Of a DNA stretch of 64,000 nt, positions 8,539 to 16,783 are shown one piece after another; the stretch's first letter is position 1, and each line of letters begins with the position of its first letter. The DNA comes from SG8-30 sp963715485 (GTDB taxonomy: Bacteria > Pseudomonadota > Gammaproteobacteria > Steroidobacterales > Steroidobacteraceae). The stretch is taken from assembly GCA_963715485.1 (NCBI GenBank), contig OY970244.1:1488001-1552000 (forward strand), written 5' to 3'. Under the pieces are notes generated by a model. It did not search any database, was not told the origin of the DNA, and saw only the letters and a program-made list of their open reading frames with translations. A program made the translations under genes and the position numbers.

Positions 8539-8941
8539 GCCTCAGCGACCCCGCGACGGAGCCCAGCTGTCCCGCCAGGTGATCCAGTACGTCGTCGATG
8601 GACAGCACGCCGACGATGCGGCCGCCATCATCCACCACCGGGGCACGCCTTACGCCGGCATCGCGCAGGCTGTCGAGCGCATCATCGAGAGCGGTGTCCT
8701 CGGTCAGCGTCACCGGATTGGCCGTCATCGCGTCACCGACCGTCACCTCGCTCGGGCTGACGCCGCAGGCGATTGCCTCGAGCACGATGTCCCTGTCGGT
8801 CAGTACGCCACGTGGTGAGCCTCCATCGCTGACCACCAGGAAGCCGACGTGGGCCTCGCGCATCAGGCGTGCCGCCTCGACAAGGTCGGATCCACTGTTA
8901 ATGGTTACGGCGCGGCGCCTGCAGATCTTTCCAACATCCAT
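8504..8941 (-). CDS. CBS-pair domain protein
   Basis: The 145-residue protein carries two CBS motifs: VGKICRRRAVTINSGSDLVE...GVLTDRDIVLEAIACG and VGDAMTANPVTLTEDTALDD...GVLSIDDVLDHLAGQL. The DRD and DD acidic residues that cap ribose in ligand-binding CBS pairs are both present. The start at 8941 (MDVGKICRR) has GGAGGGTGAGC upstream; longer in-frame starts to 8989 are less likely. It belongs to the stress-associated stand-alone CBS proteins that bind adenine nucleotides. It overlaps the following kinase gene by 35 bp. Confidence 0.85.
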   Translation of the reverse strand: MDVGKICRRRAVTINSGSDLVEAARLMREAHVGFLVVSDGGSPRGVLTDRDIVLEAIACGVSPSEVTVGDAMTANPVTLTEDTALDDALDSLRDAGVRRAPVVDDGGRIVGVLSIDDVLDHLAGQLGSVAGSLRHEQAIERIARP

Positions 8942-8988
8942 GTGCTCACCCTCCATTCCGGGACCGGGCGAACCGCGATCCTGCGGCA

Positions 8989-9387
8989 TCAGTGGTGGCG
9001 CCGGCGCTCCACACGGCCGGACGGGCCCGGACGGGGGCGCGGCGGGATCTCCATTTCCTCGACTTCCTCGTCTTCCTCGGCCGACTGTTCCCAGGCCGAC
9101 ACGAGATTTTCGATCGAGTCAGATCGGCTCTCCTCTGGCTGGATGTCCGAGTAGCCGAGATCGTCTGCCTCGAGTTCGTCCACCGGGCCGGTCCAGTCCT
9201 CCGGTGGCGCCGCTTCCTCGATCTCCATCTGCCGCCACTCCTCGAAGTCGAACTCGTCGAGGCCGCCATCGAATTCCTGGATCTCGATCGTCTCGGAATC
9301 ACGATCGATTGCGACGACCTGGAACAGGTTGCCCTTGTCCAGGTGGTTGTACCAATGACCGATGATCGGTGTGAGGCGGTTGCTCAT
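8989..9387 (-). CDS. Small acidic protein, DUF6763-like
   Basis: The 132-residue protein opens with a compact conserved region (RLTPIIGHWYNHLDKGNLFQ, VVAIDRDSETIEIQEFDGG, LDEFDFEEWRQM) followed by a strongly acidic tail (SAEEDEEVEEMEIPP) and a basic C-terminus (RPRPGPSGRVERRRHH). The first 60 residues resemble the short gammaproteobacterial DUF6763 family, which has no assigned function. The start MSNRL is favoured because GGAGG lies 8 bases upstream; the longer frame would need a TTG start. It precedes the CBS gene by 47 bp and probably heads the operon. The charged tail could mediate nucleic-acid or protein contacts, which is a guess. Confidence 0.65.
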   Translation of the reverse strand: MSNRLTPIIGHWYNHLDKGNLFQVVAIDRDSETIEIQEFDGGLDEFDFEEWRQMEIEEAAPPEDWTGPVDELEADDLGYSDIQPEESRSDSIENLVSAWEQSAEEDEEVEEMEIPPRPRPGPSGRVERRRHH

Positions 9388-9472
9388 CTCCTTTTCCTCC
9401 GCCAACAGGTTTCGCGGCTCGTACTTCGATGCTACGCCTGCGTCGAACGCGGGCCATTACGTATCTTCCGGT

Positions 9473-11197
9473 TCAGCTCATGGTGCGTCGCAGAAGCGGA
9501 CGGAGCCGCTTGAGAGGCAGCGCGTTGAGTACGTTGGCAGGCTCGAGCCACCCGCGCCGCGCCTGCGTCACTCCAAATTCCAGCAGCCCGAAGTCCTCAG
9601 GCCGATGCGCATCGCTCGCGATCGATACCAGCACGCCCTGGTCGCGAGCCAGGAGACAGGCTGCATCGTCGAGGTCGAGGCGTTGCGGCTGGGCGTTGAG
9701 TTCCAGGAAGCAGCCGCGATCGGCGCAGGCCTTCACCACCCGTTCCAGGTCCAGTGCGAGCGGATCGCGTTCGCCGATCAATCGTGCAGTAGGGTGTGCA
9801 AGCAGTGTGAAGTGCGGGTGCTCGATTGCCCGCAGCAGCCGCGTGGTCTGCCGCCGGCGCGGCAGCCCGAAGTGACTGTGAATTGCGCCGACCACGAGGT
9901 CGAGCGCCGCGAGGGTCTTGTCCGGCAACGCGAGCGAGCCGTCCTCGAGAATGTCGACCTCGATGCCCTTGAGGACTTTCGCGCCCGCGCCGGATTGGTT
10001 GCAGGCGTCGATTTCGTCCAGCTGTTTCGACAGGCGCGCCGCGTCGAGGCCGCGGTATGCGCCCAGGTAGCGGGAATGATCAGTGATCGCGACGTATTCC
10101 AGGCCAGCCTGGTGCGCCGCCCGGGACATTTCAGGCACCGAGGCGCTTCCATCGGTTGCCGCCGTGTGCACGTGCAGGTCGCCGCGAATGTCATCGCGTT
10201 CGATGAGCTTCGGCAAACGCCCCGCGCGCGCAGCTTCGATCTCACCACGGTCCTCCCGCAGCTCGGCCGGTATCCATGGCAGACCGACGCTCCGGAAGAC
10301 CGACTCCTCGGTCTCGCCGGCGACCCGCTTGTCGCCGCGGAACACGCCGTACTCGTTGATCTTGAGCCCCTTGCGTTGGCCCATCCGGCGCAGGTGGATG
10401 TTATGGGCCTTGCTGCCGGTGAAGTAATGAAGCGCCGCACCAAAGCTCGCCCGCTGCACGATCCGCAGGTCGACCTGCAAGCCGCTGGCCAGGCGGACGC
10501 TGGCCCTGGTGCCGCCGGCGGCCAGCACGTCGCGCACTTCGTCGTAAGCCGTGAAGGTTTTCACGACGGCTGCGGGCTTGCTGGAGGCAACCAGCAGATC
10601 GATGTCTCCGATCGTGTCCCGTCCGCGCCGGTAGCTGCCCGCCACGGCGAGTGCCGATACGCCCGGCGCCTTGCCCAGGTAGCCGGCAAGCTCCTCGGCG
10701 TAGCCCGTGGCGGTGGATCGCAGCATCCGCTTGCCGGTTACCGGGTTGGCGACAGCGGCCGCCAGGCGTGCCTCGAGTTTCGGGCCAAAGCCGCGGAGTT
10801 CGCGCAGCTTTCCCTTGTCGATGGCGGACCTGAGCTTGGCCAGACTGGTTATCCGGAGTTCCCGGCGCAGCTGGCGAACACGGGCCGGACCGAGGCCCGG
10901 CAGGTGCAGCAGGTCCTCGAGCCCGGCGGGAACCTGGTGCTGCAGCTTCCGCAGCGCCTGGCACTTGCCGGTACCGAGGATCTCCCTGATCTTGCCGGCG
11001 AGGTCCTCACCGATGCCGGGCAGCTCTTCGAGGTCGCGCCCTGCAGCGATCTGATCACGCAGCTGGCGCGGCTGGGCCCGTACGGTCTGGGCCGCCCGGC
11101 GATAGGCCCGGATGCGGAACGGATTGGCCTGCTGCAGTTCGAGCAGATCCGCCATTTCGTCAAAGATGGCGGCAATGTCGTTGTTGTGAACGGGCAT
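9473..11197 (-). CDS. polX: DNA polymerase/3'-5' exonuclease PolX
   Basis: The 574-residue protein follows the bacterial PolX order: an 8-kDa helix-hairpin-helix domain (NNDIAAIFDEMADLLELQ, NPFRIRAYRRAAQTVR), further HhH segments (ELPGIGEDLAGKI, LPGLGPARVRQL, LRGFGPKLEARL), the nucleotidyltransferase palm (AVAGSYRRGRDTIGDIDLLV with the paired Asp of GDIDLL), then a C-terminal PHP domain (GDLHVHTAATDGSASV, YVAITDHSRYLG, SIASDAHRPEDFGL). It acts in gap filling and base-excision repair in the cytoplasm. The ATG at 11197 gives the usual N-terminus; the frame extends upstream without a homologous segment. It is divergent from the cupin gene. Confidence 0.95.
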   Translation of the reverse strand: MPVHNNDIAAIFDEMADLLELQQANPFRIRAYRRAAQTVRAQPRQLRDQIAAGRDLEELPGIGEDLAGKIREILGTGKCQALRKLQHQVPAGLEDLLHLPGLGPARVRQLRRELRITSLAKLRSAIDKGKLRELRGFGPKLEARLAAAVANPVTGKRMLRSTATGYAEELAGYLGKAPGVSALAVAGSYRRGRDTIGDIDLLVASSKPAAVVKTFTAYDEVRDVLAAGGTRASVRLASGLQVDLRIVQRASFGAALHYFTGSKAHNIHLRRMGQRKGLKINEYGVFRGDKRVAGETEESVFRSVGLPWIPAELREDRGEIEAARAGRLPKLIERDDIRGDLHVHTAATDGSASVPEMSRAAHQAGLEYVAITDHSRYLGAYRGLDAARLSKQLDEIDACNQSGAGAKVLKGIEVDILEDGSLALPDKTLAALDLVVGAIHSHFGLPRRRQTTRLLRAIEHPHFTLLAHPTARLIGERDPLALDLERVVKACADRGCFLELNAQPQRLDLDDAACLLARDQGVLVSIASDAHRPEDFGLLEFGVTQARRGWLEPANVLNALPLKRLRPLLRRTMS

Positions 11198-11358
11198 GAC
11201 AACCGCCCGGGAGGCCTCGTCTCCGTGCTGGCACACTGTTGCAGCCATCGTAGATCGCTGCAGTGCAGCGCGCGTACGCGATCGACGCATCCGCGCGAGG
11301 TTGCCAATGATGGTCAGCCGGTCCTAGGCTGCGTACTGCCATTACAAGGGAGATGACC

Positions 11359-11721
11359 ATGAGCGTGCCGCCCATCATCGATTTTCGGGAGCGGGTTGCC
11401 GGCGAGGAGTCGGCTCCGGAGTCAGACAAGGTGATATCCGGGACTCCTCGAACCGTGGTGAGCAACCGTTACGTCGAGCCGAGTGCACAGTTCTTTGCGG
11501 GAGACTGGGCGAGCTCGGTCGGCAAGTGGAGGGTCGCCTACAGCGAACACGAGTTTTGCCACCTGCTGGAAGGCCGGGTGGTACTGAAATCGGACGACGG
11601 CCAGGAGTGGCAGTTCGGGCCGGGTGATGCCTGGGTGATCCCTGCGGGATTCAGCGGCACCTGGGAAACGGTCGAGCCGGCCCGCAAGCACTACGCCATC
11701 TTCGAGCAAGCCAAAACCTGA
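11359..11721 (+). CDS. Cupin domain protein (Cupin_3/DUF861 type)
   Basis: The 120-residue protein is a single cupin barrel: YSEHEFCHLLEGRVVLKSDD supplies cupin motif 1 with Glu and His, and FGPGDAWVIPAGFSGTWET supplies motif 2. The arrangement matches the (S)-ureidoglycine aminohydrolase-like Cupin_3 family, often uncharacterised and metal-binding. I prefer the ATG at 11359 because AGGGAG is 6 bases upstream; an ATG at 11353 is too close to that site. It stands alone, divergent from polX. The enzymatic role is not predictable from the sequence. Confidence 0.8.
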   Translation: MSVPPIIDFRERVAGEESAPESDKVISGTPRTVVSNRYVEPSAQFFAGDWASSVGKWRVAYSEHEFCHLLEGRVVLKSDDGQEWQFGPGDAWVIPAGFSGTWETVEPARKHYAIFEQAKT

Positions 11722-12044
11722 ACAAACGCTCGAACTTGGTGCACCGCAACGGTCCCGGGCACGCGCATGGTGCGTCGCTCACGGCATTGGATCACGCAAG
11801 TCGTTGATTCTTATACGCTTGCATGTCGGGAAGACGATGGCACGCCAAGTGCAAAGGGTCCGTATGGGCCAAATCATCAATTGTTGTAATTGCGCTACAG
11901 ATTCTGAATGCCGATCGCGCTAGTATTGGGTCCTTGATCAGTAGCTTGGGGCCGTTTGTTAGCGTTCATTTTATCTTTTGTCACAAGTTCGCGACGGATG
12001 ACTCCAAGGCGCAGCGTTACTTTGATTCAACAAAGGGAACACCC
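11722..12044 (+). promoter_or_regulatory. 323-bp intergenic region upstream of the first TorF porin
   Basis: This is the longest non-coding stretch in the window and is AT-richer than its neighbours. It contains the sigma-54-like promoter described separately (11838-11853), an inverted repeat CAATT-GTTGT-AATTG at 11878-11892, and imperfect GCAAG/CTTGC arms flanking a TTGATTCTTATAC stretch near 11795-11825. The ribosome site AAAGGGAA sits before ATG 12045. The long leader and palindromes suggest a regulated outer-membrane gene. I see no open frame here with convincing coding character. Confidence 0.5.
11838..11853 (+). promoter_or_regulatory. Candidate sigma-54 (-24/-12) promoter for torF-like gene
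   Basis: The sequence TGGCACGCCAAGTGCA matches the RpoN consensus TGGCACG-N4-TTGCA at every defined position except the first T of TTGCA, which is G. The invariant GG and GC are separated by the required 10 bases. The predicted start is near 11864, leaving a leader of about 180 nt. This is a pattern match only; no activator site has been identified. Confidence 0.5.
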
Positions 12045-12755
12045 ATGAAACACGTCAAATGCCTGGTGGCAAGCATCGCGCTGGCCGCTTCCGGGTCGGC
12101 GGTGGCCGGCGAGTGGTCCTCGACCATTACCGCAACCTCAGACTACGACTTCCGCGGCGTCACGCTGAGCGCAAAGGATCCCGCTTTGCAGGCCAGCATC
12201 GACTGGGCGGCAGAAAGTGGCTTTTACGTCGGTGCATGGGCGAGCAACATCGACTACGGCTCGGACGTAGACGGTGACATCGAGCTGGACCTTTACGGCG
12301 GATACGCGGGCGAGACCAGCGGCGGGCTCGGCTACGACGTAGGCGGCGTGTGGTACACCTACCCGGGCAGTTCCAGCTCGGCGAACAAGTTCAAGATCGA
12401 GGACTATCCTGAGCTGTGGGCCGGCCTGAGCTATGGCATGTTCGATGTCAAGCAGTGGTGGGCCATCGACTACGGCGGTGGTAGTGATGATGCGTTCTAC
12501 ACCGAAGGCAATCTGACCTTCGAACCGGCCGAGAACTTCTCGATCGGTTTGCATCTCGGCTACAACTATGGCGATGCCTTCGATGGCTTCGAGTACATGG
12601 ATTACGCGGTTTCGGTGGGCTACACGCTGGGTAACTTCGACCTCGAGCTCAAGTACACCGGCACGGACCTGAGCGGCTCGGACAAGATCACCGACGACGT
12701 GTTCAACACCGAGGGCCGGGTGATCTTCTCGGTCAGCACCACGCTGCCCTGGTAA
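12045..12755 (+). CDS. TorF-family putative porin (Gcw_chp), copy 1
   Basis: The 236-residue protein begins with a signal peptide (MKHVKCLVASIALAASGSAVAG, cleavage after AVA/G) followed by EWSSTITATSDYDFRGVTLS, the characteristic opening of the TorF/Gcw_chp family. Alternating short beta strands with aromatic ends (FYVGAWASNIDYG, ELDLYGGYAGE, YDVGGVWYTYPG) and a C-terminal aromatic residue (VIFSVSTTLPW) indicate an outer-membrane barrel. The ATG at 12045 is preceded by AAAGGGAA; the frame's upstream extension is non-coding. A close paralogue follows 199 bp later. The permeated solute is unknown. Confidence 0.88.
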   Translation: MKHVKCLVASIALAASGSAVAGEWSSTITATSDYDFRGVTLSAKDPALQASIDWAAESGFYVGAWASNIDYGSDVDGDIELDLYGGYAGETSGGLGYDVGGVWYTYPGSSSSANKFKIEDYPELWAGLSYGMFDVKQWWAIDYGGGSDDAFYTEGNLTFEPAENFSIGLHLGYNYGDAFDGFEYMDYAVSVGYTLGNFDLELKYTGTDLSGSDKITDDVFNTEGRVIFSVSTTLPW

Positions 12756-12954
12756 GTAACCTCGTGTCCCCGGGCCTGAACTGACTGACGGCACGGGTGC
12801 CGAACAGCTGCGGCGCCGGGTCGCGTCGGCGTCGCAGCGTATGGCAAGTGTCCTCCCCTGGAATGGGGGGCATCAACCGGTGTTTCACTCACAAGCCTGA
12901 GACGGACACTACGGCACGGTGCAACGCCTATTTGAATGTTCAAAGGGAGCGCTG

Positions 12955-13668
12955 ATGAAACACATCAAGTGGCTGGCGGCAAGCGTCGCGCTGGCCGTCT
13001 CGGGTGCGGCGGTTGCCGGCGAGTGGTCGGCGACCGTAACGGCGACCTCGGACTACGACTTCCGCGGCATTACGCAGACTTCGCAGAACCCGGCGCTGCA
13101 AGGTAGCGTGGACTGGGCCGCCGACAACGGACTGTATGTTGGTGCCTGGGCCAGCAACGTCGATTTCGACGACTGCTGCGACGAGAGCGTCGAGCTCGAC
13201 GTGTACGCCGGCTTCGCCGGGGGTGCGGAAGACGGTCTCGGGTACGACGTCGGCCTGGTCTACTACACCTACCCGGGTGCTGACGATCTCGACTACCCGG
13301 AGATCTGGGCGGGCATCAGCTATGGCATGTTCGACGCGAAGCTCTGGTATTCAAACGACTTCTTCGCGCTTGACGAGGATGCCTACTACATCGAAGGCAA
13401 TGCCACCCTGCCGCTGCCGGCCGATTTCGGCCTGGGACTGCACATTGGCTACAGCGACGGCAACGCCTTTGACAGGCTGCCAGGCTTTCAGTCGTACATG
13501 GACTACTCGATCGGCGTCACCAAGAGCCTGGGTCACTTCGACCTCGAACTGAAGTGGGTCGATGGCAGCGACTGGAAGGACCTGAACGACCAACCCGGCG
13601 ACGTACTGTCGAGCGATGCGCGGGTGATCTTCTCGGTCAGCACCACCTTCCCGTGGGGCGGCGAGTGA
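12955..13668 (+). CDS. TorF-family putative porin (Gcw_chp), copy 2
   Basis: The 237-residue protein is a tandem paralogue of the previous gene: near-identical signal peptide (MKHIKWLAASVALAVSGAAVAG), the same EWSATVTATSDYDFRGITQT opening, and the same VIFSVSTTFPW strand near the C-terminus, extended by GGE. The middle differs: a DDCCDES loop with adjacent cysteines replaces the GSDVDGD loop of copy 1, and the acidic loops vary, as expected if the external loops have diverged to alter selectivity. The start is fixed by AAAGGGAGC before ATG 12955. The leaders share the AAAGGGA site. Confidence 0.88.
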   Translation: MKHIKWLAASVALAVSGAAVAGEWSATVTATSDYDFRGITQTSQNPALQGSVDWAADNGLYVGAWASNVDFDDCCDESVELDVYAGFAGGAEDGLGYDVGLVYYTYPGADDLDYPEIWAGISYGMFDAKLWYSNDFFALDEDAYYIEGNATLPLPADFGLGLHIGYSDGNAFDRLPGFQSYMDYSIGVTKSLGHFDLELKWVDGSDWKDLNDQPGDVLSSDARVIFSVSTTFPWGGE

Positions 13669-13714
13669 TGTGACGACCGGCGGTCGTTGTGGCCGCCGGA
13701 AACTCTGGTTGCTG

Positions 13715-13763
13715 AAAGAGGGGCAGTCGCTATTTCCTGAGGAAATAGCGACTGCCCCCTTTT
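13715..13763. terminator. Long perfect hairpin / palindromic repeat between convergent genes
   Basis: GGGGCAGTCGCTATTTCC at 13720-13737 pairs perfectly with its complement at 13741-13758 across a 3-base loop, and outer A/T pairs extend the stem to a TTTTT run. It lies between copy 2 of the porin and the opposing aminotransferase and should terminate transcription in both directions. It is two head-to-head copies of the same sequence found singly at 54832-54861, so it is also a member of the dispersed repeat family in this window. Confidence 0.85.
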
Positions 13764-13776
13764 TCGTCTGTTCAGG

Positions 13777-15111
13777 TCACAGCGTCTTCAATACCTCGGC
13801 GAGCGTGCCGAACAACTGGTCGACGTGCTGTCGTTCGATGATCAGCGGTGGCGACAGGGCGATGATGTCGCCGGTCGTGCGGATCAGGACGCCTCGCTCA
13901 AAGCACTGCAGGAACGCCTGGTAGGCCCTTGCAGCCGGGCGCCCAGCGATCGGCGCCAGCTCGATGCCGGCTATCAGGCCATAATTTCGCAGGTCGATTA
14001 CGTGCGGTAGTCCCTTCAGGGAGTGCACCGCGTCCTCCCAGTAACCCGCCATGTCCCGTGCACGGGAGAGCAGCCCCTCGCGCTGGTAGATACCGAGCGT
14101 GGCCAGCCCCGCGGCGCAGGCCACCGGGTGGGCCGAGTAGGTGTAGCCGTGGAACAGTTCGATCGCCTGCTCGGGCCCGTCCATGAAGCCGTCGTAGATC
14201 TCCTTGCGCACCAACACCGCACCCATGGGGATCGAGCCGTTGGTCAGGCCCTTGGCGCAGGTGATCATGTCGGGCACGACGCCGAACTCCTCGGCGGCGA
14301 AAGCTGAGCCGGTGCGTCCGAAGCCGGTGATCACCTCGTCGAATATCAGCAGGATGCCGTGCCGGGTGCAGATGTCGCGCAGCTTCTTGAGGTAGCCGGT
14401 CGGCGGCATCAGCACACCAGTCGAACCGGCGATCGGTTCGACGATCACCGCGGCGATGGTCGAGGCATCGTGCAGCGCGACCACGCGCTCCAGCTCATCG
14501 GCGAGCTGCCCGCCCCATGCGGGCAGGCCGCGACTGAACGCATTGTGCTCGAGCGAATGCGTCGCCTGCAGGTGGTCGGTTCCGGGTAGCAGCGCACCGA
14601 AGAACTTGCGGTTGTTGACCATACCGCCGACCGAGATGCCGCCAAAGCCGACGCCGTGATAGCCGCGCTCGCGGCCAATCAACCGGGTCCGCGTACCCTG
14701 GCCACGCACCCGCTGCCATGCCAGCGCAATCTTGAGGGCGGTGTCGACCGACTCAGATCCGGAATTGGTGAAAAAGACGTGGTCGAGGCCAGCCGGCGCC
14801 AGCTTGACGACTTCGTTGGCCAGCCTGAAAGCGTCCGGGTGTCCCATCTGGAAAGGCGGCGCATAGTCCATGGTGGCTATCTGCTTCGATACCGCCTCGG
14901 TGATCTCCCGGCGGCCATGGCCAGCGTTCACGCACCACAGGCCGGCGACGCCGTCCAGCACCTGGCGTCCCTCCGCGGTCCAGTAATGCATGCCCTCCGC
15001 CCGCGCCAGCAATCGAGGCGCAGCCTTGAACTGGCGGTTGGCCGTGAACGGCATCCAGAAAGCCTCGAGCTCCTGCCTGGTCAGGGGAGCCGGTTCGGGC
15101 GTTGCATTCAT
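13777..15111 (-). CDS. Class III omega-aminotransferase (beta-alanine:pyruvate type)
   Basis: The 444-residue PLP enzyme has the class III signatures: GLWCVNAGHGRREI near the start, FFTNSGSESVDTALKIA at the phosphate-binding region, LIFDEVITGFGRTG with the ring-stacking Asp, and the Schiff-base Lys in CAKGLTNGSIPMGAVLV (about residue 285). The N-terminal WMPFTANRQFKAAPRLL wording resembles omega-amino acid:pyruvate aminotransferases that deaminate beta-alanine or similar amines. It is divergent from the aldehyde dehydrogenase at 15265, which could oxidise a semialdehyde product. Exact substrate preference between beta-alanine, GABA and diamines is not determined by sequence. Confidence 0.88.
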   Translation of the reverse strand: MNATPEPAPLTRQELEAFWMPFTANRQFKAAPRLLARAEGMHYWTAEGRQVLDGVAGLWCVNAGHGRREITEAVSKQIATMDYAPPFQMGHPDAFRLANEVVKLAPAGLDHVFFTNSGSESVDTALKIALAWQRVRGQGTRTRLIGRERGYHGVGFGGISVGGMVNNRKFFGALLPGTDHLQATHSLEHNAFSRGLPAWGGQLADELERVVALHDASTIAAVIVEPIAGSTGVLMPPTGYLKKLRDICTRHGILLIFDEVITGFGRTGSAFAAEEFGVVPDMITCAKGLTNGSIPMGAVLVRKEIYDGFMDGPEQAIELFHGYTYSAHPVACAAGLATLGIYQREGLLSRARDMAGYWEDAVHSLKGLPHVIDLRNYGLIAGIELAPIAGRPAARAYQAFLQCFERGVLIRTTGDIIALSPPLIIERQHVDQLFGTLAEVLKTL

Positions 15112-15264
15112 GTCTTGGCGGTCCGGGCGCTATGCGCGACAGTTGGTGGATGGATCCTGGGGCCCGAAAGGGCAGACGACGATTTTACGCGCCCAACGTC
15201 GAGTATCCTAGGGACCTGGCGCGTATTGCGAAGATCACCCGGCGAACCATCGAGCAGGACAGTC

Positions 15265-16767
15265 ATGACCAAGGCTAACAAGGCACCGGATTGGCACGAA
15301 TTGGCGGCCTCGCTTCGGCCCCGGACCCAGGCATTCATCGACGGGAGCTATCGCGACGCCGCGACTGGCGAGACCTTCGATTGCGTGGACCCGGCCAGTG
15401 GCAAGGTCATCGCCAAGGTCGCTTCCTGCGCGGGCATCGACGTGAACGCTGCGGTGGCCTCGGCGCGTAGCAGTTTCGAGGCTGGTATCTGGTCGCAGGA
15501 GGCGCCCGCCAGGCGCAAGCGCGTCTTGCGGCGCTTTGCCGAGTTGCTGCGGGCGAATCGCGACGAGCTGGCCCTGACCGAGACGCTGGACATGGGTAAG
15601 CCCATTGCCGACTCGCTGGCGGTTGACGTTCCAGGCGCCGCGAACTGCATCGAGTGGTACGCAGAGTCCGTCGACAAGATCTACGACGAAGTGGCGCCCA
15701 CGCCGCGATCTGCGCTCGCCATGGTCACACGCGAGCCGGTAGGTGTGGTCGGCGCCATCGTGCCCTGGAATTTCCCGATGTTGATGGCCTGCTGGAAGCT
15801 TGGCCCGGCGCTGGCCACCGGCAACTCCGTCGTCCTCAAGCCGTCGGAGAAGTCACCGCTGACTGCCATTCGCCTGGCGGAGCTTGCGGTCGAGGCGGGG
15901 CTTCCGCCCGGCGTGCTCAACGTAGTGCCTGGCTTCGGACACACGGCCGGAGAGGCGCTGGCGCTACACATGGACGTCGACTGCATCGCGTTCACTGGAT
16001 CGACCCGCATTGGAAAGCGCATGCTCGAGTATTCCGGCCGTTCCAACATGAAGCGGGTCTGGCTCGAGTGCGGCGGCAAGTCGCCCAACATTGTCTTTGG
16101 CGACGTCGAGGATCTCGACCGGGCGGCTGCCGCGGCAGCGGCCGGGATCTTCTTCAACCAGGGTGAGATGTGCTCCGCCGCCTCGCGGCTGGTCGTTCAC
16201 GAGAGCGTGAAGGAGGCCCTGCTCGAGAAGATCATTTCCGTCGGCCGCGCCATGGCGCCGGGCGACCCGCTCGATCCGGGCACTCGCCTGGGCGCACTGG
16301 TCGACAAGGGCCAGCTCGATACCGTGACTGGCTACATCGAGGCCGGTCGCAGCCATGGTGCGACACTGCGTCTCGGAGGCCGGCGCGTCCGGGAGGAAAC
16401 CGGTGGATATTTCGTGGAGCCCACCGTGTTCGACAACGTGCGCATGGACATGAAGATCGCGCAGGAAGAGATCTTTGGGCCAGTGCTCTCGGTCATCGGC
16501 TTCAGAGAGGAGCAGGAGGCGATCCGCATCGCCAATGACGTCATGTACGGTCTGGTATCGGCCGTGTGGACGCGCGACATCACGACCGCACACAGGGTCG
16601 CACGTGCAATCCGGGCCGGCACCGTCTACGTCAATTGCTACGACGCGGACGACATCACCGTGCCCTTCGGCGGCTTCAAGCAATCCGGCAACGGCCGCGA
16701 CAAGTCGCTGCATGCCCTGGACAAGTACACCGAGCTCAAGACCACATGGATTGATCTTTCGAACTGA
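15265..16767 (+). CDS. puuC: NAD(P)+-dependent aldehyde dehydrogenase (PuuC-like)
   Basis: The 500-residue enzyme has the ALDH core: PWNFPMLMACWKLGPAL, KPSEKSPLTA for cofactor binding, FTGSTRIGKRM, the general base in LECGGKSPNIVFG, and the catalytic Cys in NQGEMCSAASRLVV (about residue 300). The C-terminal KQSGNGRDKSLHALDKYTELK closely resembles gamma-glutamyl-gamma-aminobutyraldehyde dehydrogenase PuuC/AldH. It would oxidise the aldehyde made by the PuuB-type oxidase or by putrescine transamination. The ATG at 15265 gives the usual length. The amidase gene follows after 16 bp, so the two probably form a polyamine operon. Confidence 0.88.
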   Translation: MTKANKAPDWHELAASLRPRTQAFIDGSYRDAATGETFDCVDPASGKVIAKVASCAGIDVNAAVASARSSFEAGIWSQEAPARRKRVLRRFAELLRANRDELALTETLDMGKPIADSLAVDVPGAANCIEWYAESVDKIYDEVAPTPRSALAMVTREPVGVVGAIVPWNFPMLMACWKLGPALATGNSVVLKPSEKSPLTAIRLAELAVEAGLPPGVLNVVPGFGHTAGEALALHMDVDCIAFTGSTRIGKRMLEYSGRSNMKRVWLECGGKSPNIVFGDVEDLDRAAAAAAAGIFFNQGEMCSAASRLVVHESVKEALLEKIISVGRAMAPGDPLDPGTRLGALVDKGQLDTVTGYIEAGRSHGATLRLGGRRVREETGGYFVEPTVFDNVRMDMKIAQEEIFGPVLSVIGFREEQEAIRIANDVMYGLVSAVWTRDITTAHRVARAIRAGTVYVNCYDADDITVPFGGFKQSGNGRDKSLHALDKYTELKTTWIDLSN

Positions 16768-16783
16768 TGGCCTGGAGAAGCAG

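Noticed and set aside
11230..11244. Sigma-54-like TGGCACACTGTTGCA before the cupin gene
   Set aside because: The same one-base-short spacing as the site at 1613; recorded in case the shorter spacing proves common in this organism.
9362..11356. Long plus-strand open frame (664 codons)
   Set aside because: It is antisense to polX, whose domains are unambiguous. High GC creates long shadow frames; the translation has no recognisable motifs.
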